15,077 nucleotides of DNA from Desulfurococcales archaeon (GTDB lineage Archaea; Thermoproteota; Thermoprotei_A; Sulfolobales; Ignisphaeraceae), in assembly GCA_028276605.1 (NCBI GenBank), contig JAPYWC010000012.1, positions 1 to 15,077 on the forward strand. The letters run 5' to 3'. The notes under the pieces were generated by a model, which was given only the letters and a program-made list of their open reading frames with translations, searched no databases and was not told the DNA's origin. The translations under genes and the position numbers were made by a program. Of this stretch, positions 1-6,021 are shown piece by piece (positions within the stretch are counted from its first letter, which is position 1; every line of letters starts with the position of its first letter).

Positions 1-793
1 TGTTGTCATATGCCAGAAGGGAATCGATGACATAGCACAACACTACCTAGCAAAGAAAGGAATAATGGCAGTGAGAAGAGTGAAGAGAAGCGACATGGAG
101 AAACTAGAAAAAGCGACAGGAGGAAGAATAGTTACAAGTATTAAAGATTTGACGGAGAAAGATCTAGGGTACTGTGGTCTTGTTGAAGAAAGAAGAGTTG
201 GAAACGATAAGATGGTATTCGTAGAGAACTGCAAGAACCCCAAAGCAGTCACAATACTACTGAGAGGAGCAAACGACATGCTACTAGATGAAGTTGAAAG
301 AAGCCTAAACGATGCTCTAAACACTGTAAGGAACATACTAAGAGATCCAAAGATTGTGCCAGGAGGTGGTGCTGTCGAGATCGAGGTTGCTATGAGACTA
401 AGGAAATGGGCAGAGACAATAGGTGGCAAGGAGCAGCTAGCAGTACTAGCCTTTGCCGACGCACTCGAAGAAATACCATCAGTACTAGCCCAAACAGCTG
501 GAATGGATGTACTAGGAACAATAATGGAGCTTAGAAAACTACATGCTGAAGGAAAGATGGCTGCAGGTATTGATGTCCTTAACGGTAAGGTAGTAGACGA
601 TATGACAAAGCTCAACGTAGTTGAGCCCGTAATAGTCAAGAAGCAGATACTGAAGAGTGCTACCGAAGCTGCCACAACGATATTAAAGATTGACGATGTA
701 ATAGCCGCTGCGCCAAAGAAGGAGGAGAAGGGCAAGAAGGAGAAAGAAGAGGGCAAGAAGGAAGAGGAAGAGAGTAAAACATCCCTTGACTAA
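1..793 (+). CDS. ths: thermosome (group II chaperonin) subunit, 3' part
   Basis: This is the C-terminal part of a group II chaperonin subunit, which refolds proteins in the cytoplasm as a double ring driven by ATP. The frame is open from base 2, so the start lies upstream. The visible part runs from the end of the apical domain ([20 protein letters not shown]) through the intermediate domain ([21 protein letters not shown]) to the equatorial ATP-site element VPGGGAVE and the family ending KIDDVIAA. These strings are typical of thermosomes. After the last conserved block comes a tail of about 28 residues rich in Lys and Glu, ending in TSLD; the Gly-Gly-Met ending common in thermosomes is absent. 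Which paralog (alpha, beta or gamma) cannot be decided. A T6 run about 28 nt after the stop may end transcription. Confidence 0.96.
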   Translation, partial: VVICQKGIDDIAQHYLAKKGIMAVRRVKRSDMEKLEKATGGRIVTSIKDLTEKDLGYCGLVEERRVGNDKMVFVENCKNPKAVTILLRGANDMLLDEVERSLNDALNTVRNILRDPKIVPGGGAVEIEVAMRLRKWAETIGGKEQLAVLAFADALEEIPSVLAQTAGMDVLGTIMELRKLHAEGKMAAGIDVLNGKVVDDMTKLNVVEPVIVKKQILKSATEAATTILKIDDVIAAAPKKEEKGKKEKEEGKKEEEESKTSLD

Positions 794-820
794 CCTTAGT
801 TATTAGATCTAAAACAGCTA

Positions 821-826
821 TTTTTT
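821..826 (+). terminator. poly-T terminator after thermosome gene
   Basis: A run of six T follows the thermosome stop codon by about 28 nt. Oligo-T runs without a required hairpin are the usual archaeal intrinsic terminator. The next gene has its own promoter-like sequence. Confidence 0.45.
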
Positions 827-949
827 ACCTTAAATGCGAACTCTGTATCCCCTTCAAACAAACACAAATCATATAAGCAACTAAATTTTTAAAGCTATAC
901 CTGCAACAGGAACTAGGTATTGGTTTAAATAAAAGGATGATACAACGGC

Positions 950-976
950 AAACAATCAATTGTTTATGTTTTATAG
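950..976 (+). promoter_or_regulatory. rpoK promoter region: inverted repeat plus TATA box
   Basis: A TATA-like box (TTTTATAG, 969-976) lies about 26 nt before roughly position 999, giving a leader of about 10 nt for an ATG at 1010. Directly upstream is a perfect inverted repeat, AAACAAT-CA-ATTGTTT (950-965), placed where a regulator could affect TFB/TBP binding. Other TATA-like stretches exist further upstream (about 885-895 and 924-930), so the start site is not certain. The rest of 794-994 shows no gene. Confidence 0.4.
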
Positions 977-1009
977 TATAGGTGTATACGCTTTGTGGTG
1001 TCACTAAGT

Positions 1010-1384
1010 ATGAATGAAAAAGGGAATGAATCCAAAGGAAAGGAAATAGTGAGGTCACTTAATGAAATTAAGATAGGGCCTAAAAATATTACAAGATTTG
1101 AAAAAGCGCGTGTAGTGGCCATTAGAGCATTACAACTTGCCGCAGGAGCGCCCCCACTTATTGATGTATCTAACCTTGAACCTAAGGATCCCGTTATTAT
1201 TGCCTACCACGAGTTTTTACGAGGTTTACTACCATTTCTAATAATGCGTAGGAAGCCTAACGGTGAATATCAGTTAATACCTTTAAGGATTTTGGTTGAA
1301 CCTGAAAGGAATAGGATTGAAAATGTTGGTAAACTCATAAAGGAGATTTTTGGTGTAGAGGATTTCATGCGATATATTATCTAG
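1010..1384 (+). CDS. rpoK: DNA-directed RNA polymerase subunit K (RpoK/Rpb6)
   Basis: RpoK is the archaeal counterpart of eukaryotic Rpb6 and bacterial omega; it helps assemble and stabilise the RNA polymerase core. The family core is clear: ITRFEKARVVAIRALQLAAGAPPLID at about residues 27-52, then DPVIIAYHEFLRGLLPFLIMRR and a closing LIPL strand (about 60-92). An N-terminal stretch of about 25 polar, charged residues precedes it. Roughly 30 residues follow the usual end of the domain (VEPERNRIENVGKLIKEIFG onwards), making the protein longer than the compact 90-100 residues I expect for the family. I chose ATG 1010 because it fits the TATA box at 969-976; GTG 995 or 998 would add a few residues. 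It stands alone, between thermosome and topA on the same strand. Confidence 0.93.
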   Translation: MNEKGNESKGKEIVRSLNEIKIGPKNITRFEKARVVAIRALQLAAGAPPLIDVSNLEPKDPVIIAYHEFLRGLLPFLIMRRKPNGEYQLIPLRILVEPERNRIENVGKLIKEIFGVEDFMRYII

Positions 1385-1446
1385 GACTTGCTACACATTA
1401 TTTGGTTTTGCACCTTATCTAGAAGACACCTAACGTAGTTGAATTT

Positions 1447-1452
1447 GGAGGT
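1447..1452 (+). promoter_or_regulatory. Shine-Dalgarno site for topA
   Basis: GGAGGT lies 11 nt before the ATG at 1464 and fixes that start. The 79-nt gap after rpoK has only a weak TATA candidate (CCTTATCT, about 1413-1420). Confidence 0.6.
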
Positions 1453-1463
1453 ACAACCAATTT

Positions 1464-3533
1464 ATGTCTAATGACGGCTATAATTTAATTAATAGACTTG
1501 GTATACATGACTATATTCTTGTTATAGCTGAGAAACCTCGAGCAGCACAGAAAATAGCCGAGGCTCTACATTCATATAAAAAATTTCGTATAAATGGTGT
1601 ACCTGTATATGTTGCTAGATGGGGCAACACAGTCTATGTTATAGCACCAGCAGCTGGTCATCTATTTACACTTGACACAGAGGATAAGGGTTACCCAACA
1701 TTCAACTTTAAGTGGGTTCCTAGATATGTTGTTGACAAGAGCGCCTACTTCACAAAAAAGTTCCTAGACACCCTCAAGCTTCTGGCCAAACATGCGAAAG
1801 GTTTTGTTAATGCATGTGATTACGATATTGAAGGTTCTCTCATAGGTTTCATGATAATTAAGCACTTTGGAGATATTAGGAAAGCAAAGAGAGCTAGGTT
1901 CTCAAGCCTAACTCCACAAGAGATTCGTAAAGCTTTCAGTAACCTAAGTGAACTAGACCTTAACATGGTTGAGGCTGGCTACTGCAGACATGTACTTGAT
2001 TGGCTCTGGGGCATAAACATATCTAGAATGCTTATGGACTTCTACGAAAGGGTTTTCATGAAAAGAATTGTACTAAGCGCAGGAAGAGTTCAAAGCCCTA
2101 CATTAGCGCACGCTGTAGACATTATACTTTCTAGACGTTGGCATGTACCAGTACCTTACGCAACTATAGACATCTTTGTTGATTTAGGCGGAAACATAGT
2201 AAAACTGGATTACATAGGGGAACCCCTTACATCGTTAAACGATGTCAGGAACTATATAGAAAAAATCAAGAAGGTTCCATACGCTGTTATTGAAAATGTT
2301 AAGAAAGAATACAAAATCGTAGATCCTCCACACCCATTTAATCTACCCGATCTTCAAAGTGAGGCGTATAGGATTTACAAAATCTCTCCCTATACAACTC
2401 AACATATAGCCGAAGATCTCTACCTAGAGGCTCTCATAAGCTATCCTAGGACAAATAGCCAAAAACTTCCATCTACACTCAATAATCGAGAGGTGTTAGA
2501 AGCTCTAGCCAGGAATCCAAAATACAGTGAACTCGTGAGAAAGCTGCTTGCAGAGACCAAGGGATTCCTCAAACCAAACAATGGACCTGCAGACGACCCT
2601 GCACATCCAGCTATATATCCAACAGGCGAAGCTCCCAGAACTAGGCTCAAGCCCTTACACGAAAAGATCTATGACTTAATAGTGAGAAGATATCTTGCAA
2701 CATTTGCTAAACCTTTAAGGTTACTAGAACTTAAGGTTACGCTCAATGTGCATGGACTACGATACTCTTTATCAGGAGTTAAGATACTTGATCCAGGCTG
2801 GCTAAAGTACTACCCATTCTATTCAGTATCAGAAAATGCAAATCTTGTAGATTACGATATTAGGGAGGGTATTAAGCTACAGGTAAAGAGCTATAAAGTG
2901 CGTATAAAGTATACAAAACCAGAGCCTCCACCAACAAGAATCTCACTGCTTAAGTGGATGGAAAGCGTGAACATAGGCACAGAAGCTACAAGAGCTGAGA
3001 TAATTGAGATCCTGTTTAAGAGAGGATACCTAAAGTCCAGGTCCAGATCTGTTGATGTGACTGATTTGGGTCTCCTAATAGTGTTCCTGCTTAAGAAGTT
3101 TGCAAAAGAGCTTCTAAGCGTAGAGCTTACCAGAAGATTTGAAGAGAAGCTGAAATTGATAATTTATGGAAAAGCAAGATGTGATGATATTGTGGAAGAA
3201 GCTAAAAAAGTTCTTGCGATGCACATCAACAATGCTTTAAAGGAGAGTCATAGGCTAAGTGAGGAGGTTTTCAAAGTTATACAGCTTCAGAATCAAGATA
3301 TAGGTGTTTCACATAAGAAGTGCAAAGTTTGTGGAAGAGTAACTGAATCTGGTGATCTATGCATATTCCATAAAGTTGCCTATGAAAACATAGTGAAGTC
3401 TTACGAGAAGTGGAAGGCTTTTGGATATAGTTGGTCTACTTATCTCCAGAAACTTGTGAAACTAAGGTCTACAGGTCAATACGTTAGAGAAGTTGCGGAG
3501 ATGCTACTAAAAGAGAAAAGTTTAGTGCACTAG
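1464..3533 (+). CDS. topA: type IA DNA topoisomerase with C-terminal Cys/His module
   Basis: This enzyme cuts one DNA strand through a 5'-phosphotyrosine link and passes the other strand, relaxing negative supercoils or unlinking DNA. The TOPRIM domain starts with AEKPRAAQKIA (Glu23) and has the metal-binding acidic triad in DYDIEG (Asp119, Asp121, Glu123). SAGRVQSPTLAHA lies at 205-217. The catalytic tyrosine is Tyr327 in ISYPRTNSQ. DDPAHPAIYPTG (377-388) and GTEATRAEIIEIL (505-517) are further family blocks. There is no helicase domain, so it is not reverse gyrase. After about residue 610 comes an extra module with a likely Zn site, Cys620-x2-Cys623 and Cys633-x2-His636, followed by a helical segment (YEKW, SWSTYL, STGQYVREVAEMLL). 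At 689 aa it is full length. Its last codons overlap the end of the opposite-strand signal peptidase gene by 12 bp. Confidence 0.95.
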   Translation: MSNDGYNLINRLGIHDYILVIAEKPRAAQKIAEALHSYKKFRINGVPVYVARWGNTVYVIAPAAGHLFTLDTEDKGYPTFNFKWVPRYVVDKSAYFTKKFLDTLKLLAKHAKGFVNACDYDIEGSLIGFMIIKHFGDIRKAKRARFSSLTPQEIRKAFSNLSELDLNMVEAGYCRHVLDWLWGINISRMLMDFYERVFMKRIVLSAGRVQSPTLAHAVDIILSRRWHVPVPYATIDIFVDLGGNIVKLDYIGEPLTSLNDVRNYIEKIKKVPYAVIENVKKEYKIVDPPHPFNLPDLQSEAYRIYKISPYTTQHIAEDLYLEALISYPRTNSQKLPSTLNNREVLEALARNPKYSELVRKLLAETKGFLKPNNGPADDPAHPAIYPTGEAPRTRLKPLHEKIYDLIVRRYLATFAKPLRLLELKVTLNVHGLRYSLSGVKILDPGWLKYYPFYSVSENANLVDYDIREGIKLQVKSYKVRIKYTKPEPPPTRISLLKWMESVNIGTEATRAEIIEILFKRGYLKSRSRSVDVTDLGLLIVFLLKKFAKELLSVELTRRFEEKLKLIIYGKARCDDIVEEAKKVLAMHINNALKESHRLSEEVFKVIQLQNQDIGVSHKKCKVCGRVTESGDLCIFHKVAYENIVKSYEKWKAFGYSWSTYLQKLVKLRSTGQYVREVAEMLLKEKSLVH

Positions 3534-4049
3534 AAGTCCCGTTATTTTGATTATTACCTTACCTATCTGAAGAACCTTGCCAACTATTCTGGATGAATCT
3601 ATACCTCGCTTTACATCAGATACTGCACTAATAACACTATAATCAAACGCAGTAGAACCTGTTTTAAGTAGTGTGAGGTTGCCTGCGGGACATGAGATGC
3701 TCGACTTGATAGCAATAAACGTTGCTTGATCTACGAACTGATTGTTATCACCTTTAGTTATGTACAACAATTTATTTGCATTAGTACAGTTTATAATCCC
3801 AACAACCCTGTGTATAACATACTCATCACGATCATTCCTAAATATGATTACATCGCCTAAGCTAATACTTTTAACATCTGGAATAATTATAACGACATCT
3901 CCATGAAGTAAGAGAGGCTCCATACTCTGCCCTTCAACAACAGCTAGGAAAGTCCAGCCCAGCAAGTAGTGGGCAATATTGACAAAAACAAGTAGAGCTA
4001 TTAACAGCATTAGGATAGCTAGTTCCATTAAGCCAAGAATTCTCCTCAT
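3522..4049 (-). CDS. signal peptidase I, archaeal S26B type
   Basis: A membrane-anchored serine protease that removes signal peptides from exported proteins on the outer face of the cytoplasmic membrane. One N-terminal transmembrane helix spans about residues 8-30. The nucleophile is Ser42 in VEGQSMEPLLLHGDVV. His80 in YVIHRVVG replaces the Lys of bacterial enzymes, as is usual for archaeal and ER enzymes, and KGDNN (99-103) supplies the conserved Asp. At 175 aa it is complete. The closing RIVGKVLQIGKVI strand leads straight to the stop, with no clear second membrane helix. The ATG lies 3 nt after the stop of the Zn-ribbon gene, and GGAGG at the end of that gene serves as its ribosome site, so the two are probably co-transcribed and translationally coupled. 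It converges on topA. Confidence 0.92.
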   Translation of the reverse strand: MRRILGLMELAILMLLIALLVFVNIAHYLLGWTFLAVVEGQSMEPLLLHGDVVIIIPDVKSISLGDVIIFRNDRDEYVIHRVVGIINCTNANKLLYITKGDNNQFVDQATFIAIKSSISCPAGNLTLLKTGSTAFDYSVISAVSDVKRGIDSSRIVGKVLQIGKVIIKITGLLVH

Positions 4050-4052
4050 CGT

Positions 4053-4376
4053 TTATTCTTCCTCCATAATTTCGGATAGATCTAGCTCAATCACATTTTC
4101 TCTCCTTTCAGACTTCCTCTCTTCTTTGACTATCTTCACAGCACCTTTCTTAGCACCCTCAATCTCTATACCTTCACCACCAACCTTCATCTTCGACAAC
4201 GCTGCACGCCACTTAAAGCCACAGTTAGGACACACAAACAGTGCCATAACAGTAATTGTAACCCTACCCTCTGCATCAGGAAGAGGAGATACCAGTTGCC
4301 ATGTTTTAGCGGGTTCCTTTACCTCACTGCCACATTTTGGGCAAACATTTGACGTTTTTTCTGACTTTCTAGGCAT
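4053..4376 (-). CDS. small Zn-ribbon protein, function unknown
   Basis: A 107-aa protein with two CxxC knuckles: CPKCG (Cys12, Cys15) and CPNCG (Cys49, Cys52), about 34 residues apart, which together should bind one zinc. Between them lies a strand-rich stretch (KTWQLVSPLPDAEG, then VTITVMALFV), and after the second knuckle the basic sequence FKWRAALSK. The C-terminal half is mostly charged with alternating hydrophobics and ends acidic (DLSEIMEEE). ATG 4376 is chosen because GAGGTG (4386-4391) sits 9 nt before it; GTG 4388 would add four residues. It is the first gene of a unit with signal peptidase and diverges from enolase. I do not recognise a characterised family. A nucleic-acid-binding or transcription-factor-like role would be a guess from the Zn-ribbon and basic patch. 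Confidence 0.8.
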   Translation of the reverse strand: MPRKSEKTSNVCPKCGSEVKEPAKTWQLVSPLPDAEGRVTITVMALFVCPNCGFKWRAALSKMKVGGEGIEIEGAKKGAVKIVKEERKSERRENVIELDLSEIMEEE

Positions 4377-4385
4377 TGTTTCGCG

Positions 4386-4391
4386 CACCTC
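4386..4391 (-). promoter_or_regulatory. Shine-Dalgarno site for the Zn-ribbon gene
   Basis: On the minus strand GAGGTG lies 9 nt before ATG 4376. It overlaps the alternative GTG start at 4388, and so argues for the ATG. Confidence 0.55.
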
Positions 4392-4414
4392 ACTTCATGG
4401 CTCTATTAATGCGA

Positions 4415-4450
4415 AGAGTAAAATAAAAATTTATTATAGTTTAATATTTA
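4415..4450. promoter_or_regulatory. divergent promoter region, Zn-ribbon gene / enolase
   Basis: A very AT-rich stretch between the divergent genes. On the minus strand TTTTTATTTTA (4419-4429) would place a start near 4398, just ahead of the Zn-ribbon ribosome site. On the plus strand a box around TTTAATATTTA (4440-4450) would place a start near 4471, ahead of enolase. Positions are by spacing only. Confidence 0.45.
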
Positions 4451-4501
4451 TGCTTTGGTAATATGATTAAGATATAGTGCAAAAAGTATAGCGTAAGCTT
4501 G

Positions 4502-4507
4502 GGTGAT
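4502..4507 (+). promoter_or_regulatory. Shine-Dalgarno site deciding the enolase start
   Basis: GGTGAT, matching the archaeal 16S rRNA 3' end, sits 6 nt before GTG 4514. It falls inside the coding frame if TTG 4499 is taken as start, which argues for the GTG. Confidence 0.55.
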
Positions 4508-4513
4508 GGAATC

Positions 4514-5803
4514 GTGACAAATCCGTTCATTATAAAGAGTGTTGACGCATTACAGGTTCTGGACTCTCGTGGCGACCCAACTGTCGAGGTAGTTGTAGAA
4601 ACTGTCGGAGGTGGAATTGGAAGAGCTATAGCACCTGCTGGTGCCTCCAGAGGAAGATATGAGGCTGTTGAAGTAAGAGATGGTGAACCTACAAAATTTA
4701 AGGGTAGAAGTGTATTTAGAGCTGTTTCAAATGTTGTGAACTACATTGCCCCAGCAATACAGGGTATGGATTCTAGGAGGCAGAGAGATATAGATAGGGT
4801 AATGATGCAAGTTGATGGAACTCCAAACAAGTCCAGGTTGGGTGCAAATGCAATCATTGCTACAAGCCTAGCTGTGGCAAAGGCTGCAGCGGATACTGCT
4901 GGTCTACCCCTATTCCAGTACCTAGGTGGTGTAAATGCAAAAGTCTTGCCTATACCTATGCTAAATATTATCAATGGAGGTGTACACGCAGGAAACGAGT
5001 TGGCGGTACAGGAATTCATGATAGTGCCCATAGGCTTCGACACGTTTTCCGATGCAATCAGAGCTGCTGTTGAGATATACAAGGAATTAAAGTCAATATT
5101 GAAGAGCAAGTATGGTGCTTCAGCAGTTAATGTAGGTGATGAAGGCGGTTATGCGCCGCCAATGAAGCTTGTTAGAGAGGCTATTGAAGCTCTTGTAACT
5201 GCTATAAAGAACTGTGGCTATGATCTAGAGAAGCAGGTTAGAATCTCACTCGATGCAGCAGCCTCGCAGTTCTACAATGAGGAGAGAAAGGTGTATAGAA
5301 TTGATGGTATGGAGCTAACTGCAGACAAACTTCTCGAGTACTGGAAGAATCTTGCAATAGAGTACAAATTGCTCAGTATCGAGGATCCCTTCCATGAAGA
5401 GAGCTTTGATTACTTCGCTTCCCTACGAAAAGAATTGAAAGACAGTACACTAGTTGTTGGCGATGACCTCACAGCAACAAATGTTGATAGATTGCGTAAG
5501 GCCATCGAACAGAACGCCTTGAGCGGAGTTATAGTTAAGCCTAACCAGATTGGAACTCTTAGCGAAACCCTTGACTTCATAAACCTTGCAAAGGCTCACA
5601 AGATCTACACTATTATTAGCCACAGAAGCGGTGAAAGTGAAGATAACGCAATAGCACACATAGCTGTAGCTGTTGGAGGTCCCTTCATTAAGGCTGGCGC
5701 TCCCGCAAGAGGTGAAAGAACGGCTAAGTACAATGAGCTCTTAAGAATTGAGAAGTTCCTAGGCGGAGACGCCGTATATGCAGGAAAATTGCTTCAGCTC
5801 TAA
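4514..5803 (+). CDS. eno: enolase (phosphopyruvate hydratase)
   Basis: Enolase interconverts 2-phosphoglycerate and phosphoenolpyruvate in glycolysis and gluconeogenesis, in the cytoplasm with Mg2+. The whole family pattern is present: VDALQVLDSRGDPTVEV near the N-terminus, GANAIIATSLA, NIINGGVHAGN, the catalytic Glu in GDEGG, metal ligands in SLDAAAS, IEDPF and GDDL, the catalytic Lys in VIVKPNQIGT, and the SHRSGE signature followed by KAGAPARGER. Length is 429 aa, as usual. I chose GTG 4514 because GGTGAT (4502-4507) lies 6 nt before it; TTG 4499 is in frame and would add five residues but has no ribosome site. The gene appears to be transcribed alone. Its 3' end lies about 30 nt from the D box of a minus-strand C/D sRNA, and no clear terminator separates them. 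Confidence 0.97.
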   Translation: MTNPFIIKSVDALQVLDSRGDPTVEVVVETVGGGIGRAIAPAGASRGRYEAVEVRDGEPTKFKGRSVFRAVSNVVNYIAPAIQGMDSRRQRDIDRVMMQVDGTPNKSRLGANAIIATSLAVAKAAADTAGLPLFQYLGGVNAKVLPIPMLNIINGGVHAGNELAVQEFMIVPIGFDTFSDAIRAAVEIYKELKSILKSKYGASAVNVGDEGGYAPPMKLVREAIEALVTAIKNCGYDLEKQVRISLDAAASQFYNEERKVYRIDGMELTADKLLEYWKNLAIEYKLLSIEDPFHEESFDYFASLRKELKDSTLVVGDDLTATNVDRLRKAIEQNALSGVIVKPNQIGTLSETLDFINLAKAHKIYTIISHRSGESEDNAIAHIAVAVGGPFIKAGAPARGERTAKYNELLRIEKFLGGDAVYAGKLLQL

Positions 5804-5837
5804 GCATAGACCTTAACGAAGCATATTATTCATAGAT

Positions 5838-5888
5838 TCAGATACGGGTTCCTCATCACTGTTTCAGCAGCGCCTCGGGCATCATCAC
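5838..5888 (-). ncRNA. box C/D guide sRNA (double guide)
   Basis: Read on the minus strand the elements occur in the canonical order: box C GTGATGA (5888-5882), first guide TGCCCGAGGCGCTG (14 nt), box D' CTGA (5867-5864), a 4-nt spacer AACA, box C' GTGATGA (5859-5853), second guide GGAACCCGTAT (11 nt), box D CTGA (5841-5838). All four boxes match consensus, and the spacer and second guide have typical archaeal lengths; the first guide is slightly long. Such RNAs bind L7Ae, Nop5 and fibrillarin and direct 2'-O-methylation. By the D+5 rule the predicted targets are AUAC-Gm-GGUUCC and CAGC-Gm-CCUCGGGCA, with the first G of each marked; I cannot place them on rRNA or tRNA from memory. No stem closes the C/D ends, which is a weak point. 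A minus-strand TATA (TTTATATA, 5938-5931) would start transcription near 5909. Confidence 0.85.
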
Positions 5889-5930
5889 GGCAGGTAACTT
5901 GACCCTCTTATCTTACTCAACTCTCCAAGA

Positions 5931-5938
5931 TATATAAA
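5931..5938. promoter_or_regulatory. TATA box, probably shared by GTPase gene and C/D sRNA
   Basis: TATATAAA on the plus strand predicts a transcript start near 5960, about 60 nt before the GTPase ATG. The same bases read TTTATATA on the minus strand and predict a start near 5909, about 20 nt before box C of the sRNA. No other good TATA serves either gene, so the element may fire both ways. Confidence 0.6.
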
Positions 5939-5946
5939 GCTTTAGC

Positions 5947-5960
5947 ACTGTACTTACAGT
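5947..5960 (+). promoter_or_regulatory. operator-like palindrome between TATA box and start site
   Basis: ACTGTA-CT-TACAGT is a perfect 6-2-6 inverted repeat lying between the TATA box and the predicted plus-strand start near 5960. Archaeal repressors often bind at this place and block RNA polymerase. The regulator is unknown. Confidence 0.4.
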
Positions 5961-5963
5961 ATC

Positions 5964-5988
5964 TAGTAGTGAAGCCTTTACACTACTA
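5964..5988 (+). promoter_or_regulatory. hairpin in the 5' leader of the GTPase mRNA
   Basis: TAGTAGTG (5964-5971) and CACTACTA (5981-5988) can form an 8-bp stem with a 9-nt loop. If transcription begins near 5960 this sits at the very 5' end of the mRNA. It is not followed by a T run, so it does not look like a terminator. Confidence 0.4.
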
Positions 5989-6021
5989 CTTAGGGTTTGC
6001 TTAGCTGAGGGCGCTGGTTAC

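Noticed and set aside
43..756. Long open frame on the minus strand opposite the thermosome gene
   Set aside because: It mirrors the thermosome codons, is Ser/Phe/Leu-rich with no domain, and the plus-strand protein is unmistakable.
825..1058. Minus-strand open frame of 77 codons in the thermosome-rpoK gap
   Set aside because: It overlaps the rpoK start and promoter, is Cys/Ser/Tyr-rich and low in charge, and shows no ribosome site or family resemblance.
3180..3187. GTGATGA inside topA as a C box
   Set aside because: No CTGA or second C box follows at suitable spacing; it is simply coding sequence.
3979..4461. Plus-strand open frame across the Zn-ribbon gene
   Set aside because: It overlaps two real minus-strand genes and the divergent promoter, has no recognisable domain, and lacks a ribosome site.
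5125..5150. GTGATGA inside enolase as a third C/D sRNA
   Set aside because: No D' or D box (CTGA) follows at guide distance, and the bases encode the conserved GDEGG motif.
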